NCBI RefSeq assembly: GCF_016863135.1
Contig: NZ_BOOH01000068.1
Location: 1-64,000, forward strand
DNA length: 64,000 nt
Direction of reading: 5' to 3'
From: Planobispora longispora
GTDB lineage: Bacteria > Actinomycetota > Actinomycetes > Streptosporangiales > Streptosporangiaceae
Shown here: positions 24,801 through 32,717 of the stretch, in pieces
Layout: every line of letters begins with the position of its first letter
Position numbering within the stretch: position 1 is the first letter of the stretch
Notes under the pieces: generated by a model
Database searches by the model: none
What the model saw: only the letters and a program-made list of their open reading frames with translations
Told to the model about the DNA's origin: nothing
Made by a program: the position numbers and the translations under genes

Positions 24801-27743
24801 GGACCGGAGCTGCGCGAGCACGTCGCCCGGGCCCTGCCCGCCCACATGGTGCCCGCCGCCGTGACGGTCGTGGACCGCCTGCCGCTGACGCCCAACGGCA
24901 AGCTGGACCGGGCCGCGCTGCCCGCCCCCGAGTTCGGCGGCGGCGGCGGTCACGTCGCCCCCTCGACCCCCACCGAGCAGGCGATCGCCGATGTCTGGGC
25001 GCAGGTGCTCGGGATCGAGCGGGTCGGCGTCGAGGACGACTTCTTCGATCTGGGCGGCCATTCCCTGCTGGCCACCCAGGTCATCGCCAGGATGCGGCGC
25101 GCGCTCGGCGCGGGCGTCTCCCTGATGGACCTGTTCCGGCACCCCACCGTCCGCGAGCTCGCCGCCCTGGCCGACACCCCCGCCGACGCCAGGCGGTCCG
25201 GCCGCCTGCTGCACGAGCTCACCCCGCCGATCCCGCAGGACCGGTGCGTGCTCACCTACGTCTGCGTCCCGTACGGCGGCGGCAGCGCGGTGGTCTACCA
25301 GCCGCTGGCCGACGCCCTGCCCGAGGGGTACCGGCTGTTCTCGCTGGCCGTGCCGGGGCACGACGTGGGCCTGGCCGAGGACCCGCTGCCCTTCGACGAA
25401 CTCGCCGCCCGCTGCGTGGCCGAGGTCCTGGAGCGGGTGACGGGCCCCGTGGTGGTCTACGGCCACAGCAGCGTGGGCTCGGCCCTCGCCGTGGAGGTCG
25501 CCCGGCTGCTGGAGGCGGCGGGTCGGATACCCGAGGCCGTCTACATCGGGGCGGCCTTCCCGTTCGCGCGGCCCCGCGGCCGCGTGATGAACGCGCTGTC
25601 CCGCCTGGCCCGCGCCTCCGCCGTCGCCTCCGACCGGGCCTACGGCAACTGGCTGGCCTCCATGGGCGTGGACCTCAGCGAGCTCACCCCCGAGCAGGCC
25701 CTCCACATCGTGCGCACCATGCGCGCCGAGGCCGAGCACGCCGAGCGGTACTTCACCGGCCTGCTCGACGGCGGGATCACACGGCTGCGGGCCCCGCTGG
25801 TCACGATCGCCGGCGAGCGCGACCCGGCCACCGAGTACCACGAGGAGCGCTACCGCGAGTGGCACTTCCTGACTCCGACCAGCGTCCTGGTGGTGCTGGA
25901 GGAGGCGGGCCACTTCTTCGTCCGCTACCGCGCCCGGGAGCTGGCCGAGATCATCACCACCGCGCACCTCGCCGCGGATCCGGCGACGGATTCGGCGACG
26001 GAGCCTGCGCGAGGACCGGCGGCGGAATCCGCGACGGGATCGGCATCGGGTCCGGCGGCGGGGTCGACGGCGGGAGCGGAGGGGCCGCCTGGGGTGAGAG
26101 ACGCGGCCGCATCGCCGTCGCGGCGCGAGGACGGCGCGACCTGGTGGCTGGAGGGCGTCTCACGCTCCCCGGAGGCCGCGCGATCCGCGGGGGCCGTACG
26201 GTCCGCGGAGTCCGCAGAGGTAACGGAGTCTGCGGAGGCCACGGGGCCTGCGAGGGCTGCGGATCGCGCGGAGCCCGCGGGGCCGGAGCCGAGCATGCGG
26301 CGCTTCCTCGTGGTCGCCTCCGGCCAGCTCATCTCGATCACCGGTTCCGCGCTCACCGAGTTCGCCGTCCCCATCTGGATCTACCTGACGACCGGCTCCG
26401 TGGCCGACTTCGCCCTGTTCGCGGTGCTCGGCCTGGTCCCCGGCCTGCTGGTCGCGCCGCTGGCGGGGGCGGTGGTCGACCGGCTCGACCGCAGGAAGGT
26501 CATGCTCTGCGGGGACATCGGGGCCTTCGGCACCCAGCTCGCCCTCGGCGTCCTGCTGTGGACGGGGAACCTGCAGATCTGGCACATCTACCCGCTGCTG
26601 GTCTGCCTGTCCATCGCGCTGACCTTCCAGCGCCTGGCCTACGCCTCGGCCATCCCGCAGCTGGTGCCCAAGCGGTACCTGGGCCACGCCAACGGCGTCA
26701 ACCAGATGGTCACCGGCGTCTCCCAGCTGATCGTGCCGCTGGCCGCCGCCGGGCTGGTGGCGGGCGTCGGGCTGGAGGGCGTCCTCATCCTGGACGTGGT
26801 GAGCTACCTGTTCGCCATCGGCGTGCTGCTGGCCGTGCGCTTCCCCCGGACCATGGCCCACCGGCGCAGGGAGACGGTGACCGCCGAGATCGTCGAGGGC
26901 TTCCGCTACTCCTGGGGGCACCGCGGCTTCCGGAGCATGCTGATCTTCTTCGCCGTCCTGAACGTCTTCCTCTCCCCGCTGTTCCTGATGATCTCCCCGC
27001 TGGTGTTGTCGTCCGGGACGCTCGGCGACGTGGGGCGGGTCTCGTTCGCCTCGGGGATGGGCGTGTTCCTCGGCGGCCTGGTGATGAGCGTGTGGGGCGG
27101 GCCGCGACGGCTGCGGGTGCGCGGCATGCTGTTGTTCACACTCGTCCTGGGCCTGTTCTCCCTGGTCACAGGGGTGCAGGAGGATCTGCTCGTCATCGGG
27201 GCCGGGGCCTTCGGCATGGGCATGGCGCTCACCCTGGTGAACGGGATCTACGCCACGGTCGTCCAGGTCAAGGTGGCGCAGCGGTTCCACGGGCGGGTGT
27301 TCGCGCTCAACACGATGATCGCGTGGTCCACCACGCCGATCGGGATGGGCCTGCTCGCGCCGTACGCGTCGGCCGTCCTGGAACCCCTCATGACGCCGGA
27401 CGGACCGCTCGCCCCGACCGTGGGGGCGCTCCTGGGCACCGGCCCCGGGCGGGGCATCGGGCTGATGTACGTGATCTGCGCCGTGATGATCCTGGTGATC
27501 GCCGGTACGGCGCTGCGCCTGCGCTCGCTGACCCGCTTCGACCGGGAGGCGGTGGACTCCGTCCCCGACGACGTGCTCGGATCCGTCGCCCTGGTCCGCC
27601 GGGGCCGCGCGGGCGGCGGCGTGGACAACGCGAACGGCGTGAACCGCGGGGTGAACGGCGCGGGTGACAGCGGCGCGGACGGCGGTGGGAACGGCGGCGG
27701 CTCGCAGGAGAACGACCCGCGCCTGGAGAGGGAGCTGCGATGA
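21819..27743 (+). CDS. NRPS module C-A-T-TE fused to an MFS transporter
   Basis: One uninterrupted 1974-residue frame. I choose ATG 21819 (GAGGGAG six to seven nt upstream). Order: condensation (about 43-500; active-site HHIVADG at 178-184), adenylation (about 530-1035; YTSGSTGRPKG, NGKLDR), carrier (Ser1082 in LGGHSL), type-II-like thioesterase (about 1141-1381; Ser1217 in GHSSVG, late GERD and AGHFF), an Ala/Glu/Ser/Thr-rich linker (about 1382-1490) with short repeats, then a major facilitator domain (about 1493-1910; 10-12 helices, DRLDRRK loop). The pocket residues read D-T-E-D-I-G-T-I-I-K by my alignment, an acidic pocket suggesting a basic amino acid. So synthesis, release and export sit on one chain. 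An internal ATG 26295 with GGAG nearby could yield free transporter. RefSeq has used the name NRPS/MFS transporter for similar fusions, but they are uncommon. Confidence 0.92.
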   Translation: MLDELDSRVATLSPAKRALLLQRLRGGAGTAVAPIPRRPSGAPAPLTFGQERIWFLDQLDPGDVAFNMCLSQRWRGRLDLDALRGAVTAVVERHESLRTRFRSEDGRPVQEVVPDVAVPVEFLDHAEAGPGAPPPEEWARAAVAARTNTPFDLERAPLLRVSALRLGEDDHVICVVCHHIVADGVSLNVFADELTARYGAGPAYEPPPLPVQYPDFAAWQRERLTEEAAGRSLAYWAARLADPPVLELPADRPRPAVHSSRGDVVTVTLGAEPAAALEELAARHGATLFMTLLAAYQALLARHTGQDDICVGSPAAGRDRVELEPLIGFFLNTLVLRGDLSGDPAFRELLDRTRTAVLDAFDHQDIPFEQVMGELRVERDLSRSALFQTMFVLHTQNDLRRRPAFPGARETPQALDAGETSEAPGIAGTAGTPGAAGGGIEEITGFDAGYTAAKFDLSLDAWRTPDGLSLMFGYATDLFDRDTVAALADRFTRLLTAVAADPGLRLSEIDLLSEEERRRILDWSVNTAPPSAATVPELFAAAVAARPDAPAVTCAGRTLTYAELDARADALARALRAAGAGPESVVAVSMDRSPDLLAALLAVWKAGGAYLPLDPAYPPSRQTAMLDDSGARVVLTTAALRERLPDGPYRVLCVDVGLSAGTPDPLPAADPGRAAYVIYTSGSTGRPKGVVVEHGALAARVGWMREAYGLTPDDRVLQFATVSFDTHAEEIYPCLAAGAALVMLPGGGEFLPDFLATPYARDLTVLDLPTPYWHELVTDLDTVDWPPGLRLTILGADQAQAAAVTAWHRHFGGRVRLMNTYGPTEATIIASAAELRADDRRPPIGRPIAATALYVLDERRRLAPVGVPGELYIGGSGLARGYLGRPDLTAERFVPDPYGGGRLYRSGDRARWRPDGELEFLGRADDQVKVRGYRIEPGEIESCLLAHPAVAQAVVFAERGNLLAYVVPAADALTAGTPAADVPGAGAPVAGAELGPELREHVARALPAHMVPAAVTVVDRLPLTPNGKLDRAALPAPEFGGGGGHVAPSTPTEQAIADVWAQVLGIERVGVEDDFFDLGGHSLLATQVIARMRRALGAGVSLMDLFRHPTVRELAALADTPADARRSGRLLHELTPPIPQDRCVLTYVCVPYGGGSAVVYQPLADALPEGYRLFSLAVPGHDVGLAEDPLPFDELAARCVAEVLERVTGPVVVYGHSSVGSALAVEVARLLEAAGRIPEAVYIGAAFPFARPRGRVMNALSRLARASAVASDRAYGNWLASMGVDLSELTPEQALHIVRTMRAEAEHAERYFTGLLDGGITRLRAPLVTIAGERDPATEYHEERYREWHFLTPTSVLVVLEEAGHFFVRYRARELAEIITTAHLAADPATDSATEPARGPAAESATGSASGPAAGSTAGAEGPPGVRDAAASPSRREDGATWWLEGVSRSPEAARSAGAVRSAESAEVTESAEATGPARAADRAEPAGPEPSMRRFLVVASGQLISITGSALTEFAVPIWIYLTTGSVADFALFAVLGLVPGLLVAPLAGAVVDRLDRRKVMLCGDIGAFGTQLALGVLLWTGNLQIWHIYPLLVCLSIALTFQRLAYASAIPQLVPKRYLGHANGVNQMVTGVSQLIVPLAAAGLVAGVGLEGVLILDVVSYLFAIGVLLAVRFPRTMAHRRRETVTAEIVEGFRYSWGHRGFRSMLIFFAVLNVFLSPLFLMISPLVLSSGTLGDVGRVSFASGMGVFLGGLVMSVWGGPRRLRVRGMLLFTLVLGLFSLVTGVQEDLLVIGAGAFGMGMALTLVNGIYATVVQVKVAQRFHGRVFALNTMIAWSTTPIGMGLLAPYASAVLEPLMTPDGPLAPTVGALLGTGPGRGIGLMYVICAVMILVIAGTALRLRSLTRFDREAVDSVPDDVLGSVALVRRGRAGGGVDNANGVNRGVNGAGDSGADGGGNGGGSQENDPRLERELR

Positions 27744-29248
27744 CGGACACGCCGGTGCTGCGGACCGTGCCGGACCTACTGCGACTGCGCGCCGCCGAGG
27801 ATCCCGGGCGGACCGCGATCGAGGTGGCGGGCGGGGACGCGCTGACCTTCGAGGAGTGGGAGCGGCGTTCGGACGCGGTCGCCCACGGCCTGCTCGGCCT
27901 GGGGGTGCGTCCCGGCGACCGGGTCGGGCTGCTGTTCGGGAGCGGGGACTGGACCGGCTTCGCCGTCGCCTTCTGCGCCGCGCAGAAGGCCGGGGCGGTG
28001 GCCGTGCCGATCTCCGACCGCCTCGCCCCGCCGGAGGCCGGATACATGCTCGACCACTGCTCGGCCTCCGTCGTGGTGCACGCCGAGGGGCTGACCCCGC
28101 CCGCCGGGCCGTACCCGGCCGTCCCCGCCGCCCGGCTGGAGGACGCCGGCGAAGGACCCGTCGGCGTCCGGGTCCGCTCCGGCGACCTGGCGCAGATCCT
28201 CTACACCTCGGGCACCACCGGGCGGCCCAAGGGCGTGGGCGCCGCTCACGCCAACCTGGTCCACGGCTGCGAGACCCGCCGGAACCGGCGCCGCTTCCGG
28301 CACTCCGAGCACCTGCTGCACGCCTTCCCGATCGGCACCAACGCCGGTCAGACGATGCTGATGAACGCCCTGGACGCGCACCCCACGGTCGTGACCCCCG
28401 CCCGGTTCACCCCGGGCAGGTTCACCCGGCTGATCGAGGCGTACCGGGCGGGCACCGTCTTCGTCGTGCCCGCGATGGTGATCGAGCTGCTCGACACGGG
28501 ACTGCACGAACGCCACGACCTGTCGAGCGTCGTGCTCCTCGGCTCGTCGGCGGCGGCCCTCCCCCCGGCGCTGTCCGCGCGGCTGGCCGCCGCCTTCCCC
28601 AACGCCACGGTGACGAACTACTACACCTCCACCGAGGCGGCCCCCGCCCAGACGATCATGATCTACGACCCGGCCAGGCCCGCCGCGCTGGGCCGCCCGG
28701 CCTTCGGCGGCGCCCTGCGCGTCGCCGACCGCGAGGGCCGCCCGCTGCCGCCCGGCGAGACGGGCGAGATCTGGCTGCGCTCCCCCGCCGCCGCCCGCAG
28801 CTACTACGGCGACGAGCGGGCCAGCGCCGAGACGTTCCGGGACGGCTGGGTGCGGATGGGAGACGTCGGGCACCTCGACGCCGACGGCTACCTCTACCTG
28901 GACGACCGGGAGAGCGACGTGGTGAAGACCGGCGCCTTCAAGGTCTCGACGCTCCAGGTGGAGGCCGCGCTGTACGAGCACCCGCAGATCAAGGAGGCGG
29001 CGGTGGTCGGCGTCGCGCACCGGGTGCTGGGCTCCGTGCTCGCCGCCGCGGTCGTGCCGCGTTCCCCGGACCTGTCCGCCGGCGAGCTGCGCGCCTTCCT
29101 GATGGATCGGCTGGCCCGGCACGAACTGCCCGAACGGGTGCTGGTCATGGACGCCCTGCCCAGAAACCAGACCGGCAAAGTCATCAAGGGGCGACTGCGG
29201 GAACTGCTCGACGGCTCCGCGCCCCAGGCACGAACGGAAGGTGCATGA
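27740..29248 (+). CDS. Free-standing AMP-dependent acyl ligase of the NRPS operon
   Basis: The 502-residue ANL-family protein has YTSGTTGRPKG, YYTSTEAAP (the A5 region), MGDVGHLD and the C-terminal catalytic Lys in NQTGKVIKG, but no carrier domain. It starts at ATG 27740 inside the preceding stop (ATGA overlap) with GAGAGGGAG upstream. In NRPS clusters such enzymes adenylate an acyl or aryl acid and load it on a carrier or CoA. The natural acceptors here are the C-T protein or the 79-residue carrier just downstream. The sequence is nearer to fatty-acyl/acyl-CoA ligases than to amino-acid A domains. The acid is unknown; no aryl-acid biosynthesis genes are present. Confidence 0.88.
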   Translation: MTDTPVLRTVPDLLRLRAAEDPGRTAIEVAGGDALTFEEWERRSDAVAHGLLGLGVRPGDRVGLLFGSGDWTGFAVAFCAAQKAGAVAVPISDRLAPPEAGYMLDHCSASVVVHAEGLTPPAGPYPAVPAARLEDAGEGPVGVRVRSGDLAQILYTSGTTGRPKGVGAAHANLVHGCETRRNRRRFRHSEHLLHAFPIGTNAGQTMLMNALDAHPTVVTPARFTPGRFTRLIEAYRAGTVFVVPAMVIELLDTGLHERHDLSSVVLLGSSAAALPPALSARLAAAFPNATVTNYYTSTEAAPAQTIMIYDPARPAALGRPAFGGALRVADREGRPLPPGETGEIWLRSPAAARSYYGDERASAETFRDGWVRMGDVGHLDADGYLYLDDRESDVVKTGAFKVSTLQVEAALYEHPQIKEAAVVGVAHRVLGSVLAAAVVPRSPDLSAGELRAFLMDRLARHELPERVLVMDALPRNQTGKVIKGRLRELLDGSAPQARTEGA

Positions 29249-29252
29249 CCCC

Positions 29253-30908
29253 ATGCGATCATCGGTAACCGGGGACCGGGCCTCCCTCGCCCAGCACGGG
29301 ATGTGGCTCACCGAGCGGACGGGCGTGGGCGGGGGCGCCGCGCACCACATGCCGCTCGCCGTCCATCTGGAAGGGCCTCTGGACGAGGCCGCGCTCCGGG
29401 ACGCCTGCGCCGCCGTCGCCGCCCGCCACCCCGTTCTCGCCTCCGCTCTGGTGGAGGAGGACGGCGAGCTGCGGCTCGTCCCCGGCGCGGCCGGACCGCC
29501 CTTCACCGTCGAGGACGTGACCGAGGAGGACGTGCCGGCCGCCCTCGACGAGGCGGCGGCCCGCCCCTTCGACCTGGCCGCGGGACCGCTCGTCCGGTTC
29601 ACGCTGTTCCGGCTGGGGCTCAAGCGGCACCTCCTGCTGGTCGTCGCCCACCACGCGGCCTTCGACGGCATGTCGAAGGACCTCCTCCTGCGTGACCTCG
29701 CCGTCGCCTACGGCGGCTCGCCCCTGGCCCCGCTGGAGACCTCCTACGGCGAGGCGGCGGCCGACGAGCACGACCGCGTGGCGGCGAAGCTGGCGGACGC
29801 GGCGCAGTTCTGGCGGCCCCGCTGGAACGACGGGGGCGGACTGCTGCTCCCCGGGCTGCGGCGCGTGTCGCTGCGCGCCGCCCCCGGCGAGACGGTGGAC
29901 GTCGCCCTCGGCTCCGGCCTGGGCTCCGCGCTCGGCCCGGCCGCCGAGCGGATCGGCGTCACCCGCTTCGAGCTGCTGCTGGCCGCGGTGCACACCCTGC
30001 TGTACGGCTACGGCAACGCCCCGGCCACCGTGTCCGTGGACGTCTCGACCCGGACCGGGCAGACGCGGGACCACGTGGGGATGTTCGTCAACGAGCTCCC
30101 GGTGACCGCCTCGCCGGCCGGGACCCTCGCACCGGACGGAACCCTCGCACCGGAGGGGACGTTCGGCGCCTTCGCCCGGTCGGTCCGCGACGAGCTGCGC
30201 GCGGCCTACCGGTTCAGGGAGGTGCCGGTCGCGCGGGCCCTGGGCGGTGTCTCCCCGCGCGCCTCGCTCACCCCGGTCTCGCTGAGCTACCGCAGGCGCG
30301 GCGAGGCCCCCCTCTTCCCCGACCTCGACTCCCGCGTCGAGTGGACGATGTCCAACCACACGGTCCGGGGGACGTTGCACCTGCAGGCCGTGGAGGCCCC
30401 GGACGGGGTCACCGCCCACCTGCGGTTCGACCCCGGCTGCCTGGACCGCGCCTCCTGCGAGGCCGTCGCCGGGCACCTGACGGCCCTGCTGCGCGCCGTC
30501 GCCGCCCGTCCCGACACGCCGATCGCCGAGCTGCCGCTCCCGCCCCGGCAGCAGGCGGTCACGGCGCCGGCCGCCGCGTCCGGGCCCGGCCTCACCGCCG
30601 GATCCGCCGCCGCGAACGGGTCCGCTTCCGCCGCCCCCGCCGCTGAGCCCGCTTCCGGGTCCGCCCCGGGCGGATCCCGCGTCCTGGACGAGGTCCTGGA
30701 GATCTGGCGCGAGGTCCTCGGCATGGACGACATCACCCCCGACGACGACCTGTTCGACCTCGGCGGCCACTCGTTGTCCATCACGCAGATCATCGCCAAG
30801 GTGCGCGACCGGATGGGTGTGGAGCTCTCCTTCGAGGTGTTCATCGACACCCCGACCGCCGCGGGCGTCGCCGCCGACATCGACCGGCTACGGGAGGAGG
30901 CGTGCTGA
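29253..30908 (+). CDS. Condensation domain plus carrier protein (C-T)
   Basis: I prefer ATG 29253 (551 residues), preceded by GGAAGGTG; a GTG at 29241 is possible but has no spaced ribosome site. The condensation domain (about 10-430) keeps the full active site HHAAFDG. A 60-residue Ala/Ser/Pro-rich linker follows, then a carrier domain (about 470-551) with DLFDLGGHSLSITQ, whose Ser takes phosphopantetheine. There is no adenylation domain, so its carrier must be charged in trans, perhaps by the ligase encoded just upstream. It overlaps the next gene by 7 nt. Confidence 0.88.
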   Translation: MRSSVTGDRASLAQHGMWLTERTGVGGGAAHHMPLAVHLEGPLDEAALRDACAAVAARHPVLASALVEEDGELRLVPGAAGPPFTVEDVTEEDVPAALDEAAARPFDLAAGPLVRFTLFRLGLKRHLLLVVAHHAAFDGMSKDLLLRDLAVAYGGSPLAPLETSYGEAAADEHDRVAAKLADAAQFWRPRWNDGGGLLLPGLRRVSLRAAPGETVDVALGSGLGSALGPAAERIGVTRFELLLAAVHTLLYGYGNAPATVSVDVSTRTGQTRDHVGMFVNELPVTASPAGTLAPDGTLAPEGTFGAFARSVRDELRAAYRFREVPVARALGGVSPRASLTPVSLSYRRRGEAPLFPDLDSRVEWTMSNHTVRGTLHLQAVEAPDGVTAHLRFDPGCLDRASCEAVAGHLTALLRAVAARPDTPIAELPLPPRQQAVTAPAAASGPGLTAGSAAANGSASAAPAAEPASGSAPGGSRVLDEVLEIWREVLGMDDITPDDDLFDLGGHSLSITQIIAKVRDRMGVELSFEVFIDTPTAAGVAADIDRLREEAC

Positions 30909-31141
30909 GGCGGCGCCTGGCCGAGCTGGTCTCCGGCGCGAGCGACGGCGGCCTCGACGTCGAGGAGATCATGGCGGCCTCCGGCTCGCTGACCGCCCTG
31001 GGCGTCACCTCCCTCGCCTACCTGCGGCTGATCGACGCGGTGGAGGAGGAGTTCGGCGTCGAGCTGGACGGACCGGCCGTCCTCGACACCCTGGACGGGC
31101 TGGCCGCCCACATCGCCGACCGGCGGGCGGCGCCGCGATGA
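30902..31141 (+). CDS. Free-standing acyl/peptidyl carrier protein
   Basis: The 79-residue acidic helical protein has the carrier signature LGVTSLAYLRL, with the Ser as phosphopantetheine site. The GTG start at 30902 follows GGAGGAGG and overlaps the C-T gene. The serine motif (GVTSL rather than GGHSL) is closer to acyl carrier or aryl carrier proteins than to the in-line carriers in this operon. That supports loading by the free AMP ligase. It should hand its acyl group to one of the free condensation domains next to it. Confidence 0.85.
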   Translation: MLRRRLAELVSGASDGGLDVEEIMAASGSLTALGVTSLAYLRLIDAVEEEFGVELDGPAVLDTLDGLAAHIADRRAAPR

Positions 31142-32532
31142 CCGGGCGCCCCTTCGCCTGGCTGCGCTCGGCGACGGTGGAGTTCACCGGGGAACGCGGC
31201 GGCCAGGCCCCGCTCACCTGGGGGCAGCGGTCGATCTGGCGCATCACCCGGTGGCTGGAGGACGGCGACCCCTACTTCAACACGCCATGGGTGCTGCCCG
31301 TCCCCGGCAAGCCGGACCTCGGCACGGTGCTGCGGGCGCTGGGAACGCTGGTCGGGCGGCACGAGTCCCTCCGGACCACCTGCCACCAGACTCCGGAGGG
31401 GCCCGTCCAGCGGGTCGCGGCCGGCGGGCGGCTGACCGTCGAGATATTCGACGCGCTGGACGCCGCTCCCCGGCAGGTCGCCGCGGATCTCGCCGACGAG
31501 CTCGCCGCCAAGGGCTTCGACTACGCCGCCGAGCTGCCGCTGCGGTGCGCCGTCGTGACGGCGGACGGGCGGCCGAGGGCCCTCGCGCTGGCCCTGTCCC
31601 ACCTGGCCGTCGACGCCTGGGCGCTCGACCTGATCGCCGCGGAGTGGCGGCGGCTGCTGGCCGGGGAGGACCTGCCGCCGCCCGCCTGGCAGCCGATGGA
31701 CCAGGCCGCCTTCGAGTGCTCGGACAAGGGCGCCGAGCGCGGCGAACGGGCCCTGCGCCACTGGCGGTCGGTGCTGGAGCGGACGCCCGCGACGCTGTTC
31801 GACCACCCGCCCGGCACGCCGGAGGATCCGCGCTTCGTCAGGGTCGGCATGGAATCGGCCGCCGTCGCGGCGGCCGCCCGGGTGCTGGCGGAGCGCTGGG
31901 CGGTCAGCACCACCAGCGTGCTGCTGACGGCGAGCGCCGTGCTGCTGACCGCGCTGACCGGCCGCGGCACGGCGGTCATGCAGTTCATCGTGGGCAACCG
32001 GCACGACCCGCGGCTCCACGGCATGGTGGGCACCGCCGTACAGGACGGATTGTTCGTGCTCGACCTGCCGGACGGCACGTTCGCCGACGCCGTCCGGGCC
32101 GGGCACCGGCAGGCGCTGGTCACCTACCGGCACGCGCACTACGAGCCGTACGCGATGATGGCGCTGCGCGAGGAGACCGGGCCCGCCGATCTGTCGGCCT
32201 ACTTCAACGACGTGCGCACCGTCCCCGCCTGGCCGAACCTGCCCGCCCACGCCACGCGGGACCCGGCCGCGCTCACCGGCCGGACGAAGACCTTCCACGT
32301 CGGCTCCTGGGCCGAGGTGGACGCGAAGGTGTTCTTCGCCACCGGGCCCGCGACCCACACCTGTCAGCTCTACCTGCTGACCGACACCGCCTACCTGCCG
32401 CGGTCCACCGCCTACGCGCTGCTGCGGGGCGTGGAGACGCTGCTGGTGCGCTGCGTGACCGAGGAGGTGCCGCTCGGCCGCGTCGCCGGGGTCTGCGGCC
32501 TCGTCGGCGCCCTACCCGAGGAGATGAGATGA
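31138..32532 (+). CDS. Condensation-like protein with degenerate active site
   Basis: The 464-residue protein has the two-lobed condensation fold (LTWGQRSIWRITRW start, FNDVRTVP and related motifs). The usual HHxxxDG is SHLAVDA instead: the first His and the Gly are replaced, while the second (catalytic) His and the Asp remain. It might therefore keep activity with altered substrates, catalyse another transfer, or act as a docking or gatekeeping domain. It is translated by a 4-nt ATGA overlap from the carrier gene and overlaps mbtH at its end. It has no carrier or adenylation domain of its own. Confidence 0.82.
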   Translation: MTGRPFAWLRSATVEFTGERGGQAPLTWGQRSIWRITRWLEDGDPYFNTPWVLPVPGKPDLGTVLRALGTLVGRHESLRTTCHQTPEGPVQRVAAGGRLTVEIFDALDAAPRQVAADLADELAAKGFDYAAELPLRCAVVTADGRPRALALALSHLAVDAWALDLIAAEWRRLLAGEDLPPPAWQPMDQAAFECSDKGAERGERALRHWRSVLERTPATLFDHPPGTPEDPRFVRVGMESAAVAAAARVLAERWAVSTTSVLLTASAVLLTALTGRGTAVMQFIVGNRHDPRLHGMVGTAVQDGLFVLDLPDGTFADAVRAGHRQALVTYRHAHYEPYAMMALREETGPADLSAYFNDVRTVPAWPNLPAHATRDPAALTGRTKTFHVGSWAEVDAKVFFATGPATHTCQLYLLTDTAYLPRSTAYALLRGVETLLVRCVTEEVPLGRVAGVCGLVGALPEEMR

Positions 32533-32717
32533 CGGACGGTCCCATGCGCGTGGTCGTCAACGACGAGGAGCAGTACTCCATCTGGTGGTCCGACCGGGAG
32601 CTGCCGCCGGGGTGGAGCGCCACCGGGTTCGAGGGTCCCCGGCAGGAGTGCCTGGACCACATCGCGACGGTGTGGACGGACCTGCGGCCGCTCAGCGTCA
32701 GGAACCGGACGCCTTGA
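32529..32717 (+). CDS. MbtH-like protein
   Basis: The 62-residue protein has the MbtH signature: N-DEE-QYS-W, PPGW, G-EG-R-ECL, and W-TDLRPLSVR. MbtH proteins bind NRPS adenylation domains and are often needed for folding or activity. One variation stands out: the family SxWP motif reads SIWW here, so the proline after the Trp is lost. The gene overlaps its neighbours on both sides (ATGA at the start, TTGA at the end). It presumably serves the three adenylation domains of this operon. Confidence 0.95.
   Translation: MTDGPMRVVVNDEEQYSIWWSDRELPPGWSATGFEGPRQECLDHIATVWTDLRPLSVRNRTP

Noticed and set aside
21699-25967. A 1422-codon minus-strand open frame opposite the first NRPS gene
   Set aside because: It is a high-GC shadow: His/Gly/Arg-rich, no domain, and exactly opposite well-conserved C and A domains.
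22022-27667. A long plus-strand frame overlapping the NRPS-MFS gene in a second phase
   Set aside because: Arg/Gly/Pro-rich composition with no motif; codon positions fit the NRPS frame instead.
26295-27743. A separate MFS gene downstream of the NRPS
   Set aside because: There is no stop between the thioesterase and the MFS part, so it is annotated as a fusion; internal initiation is only noted as possible.
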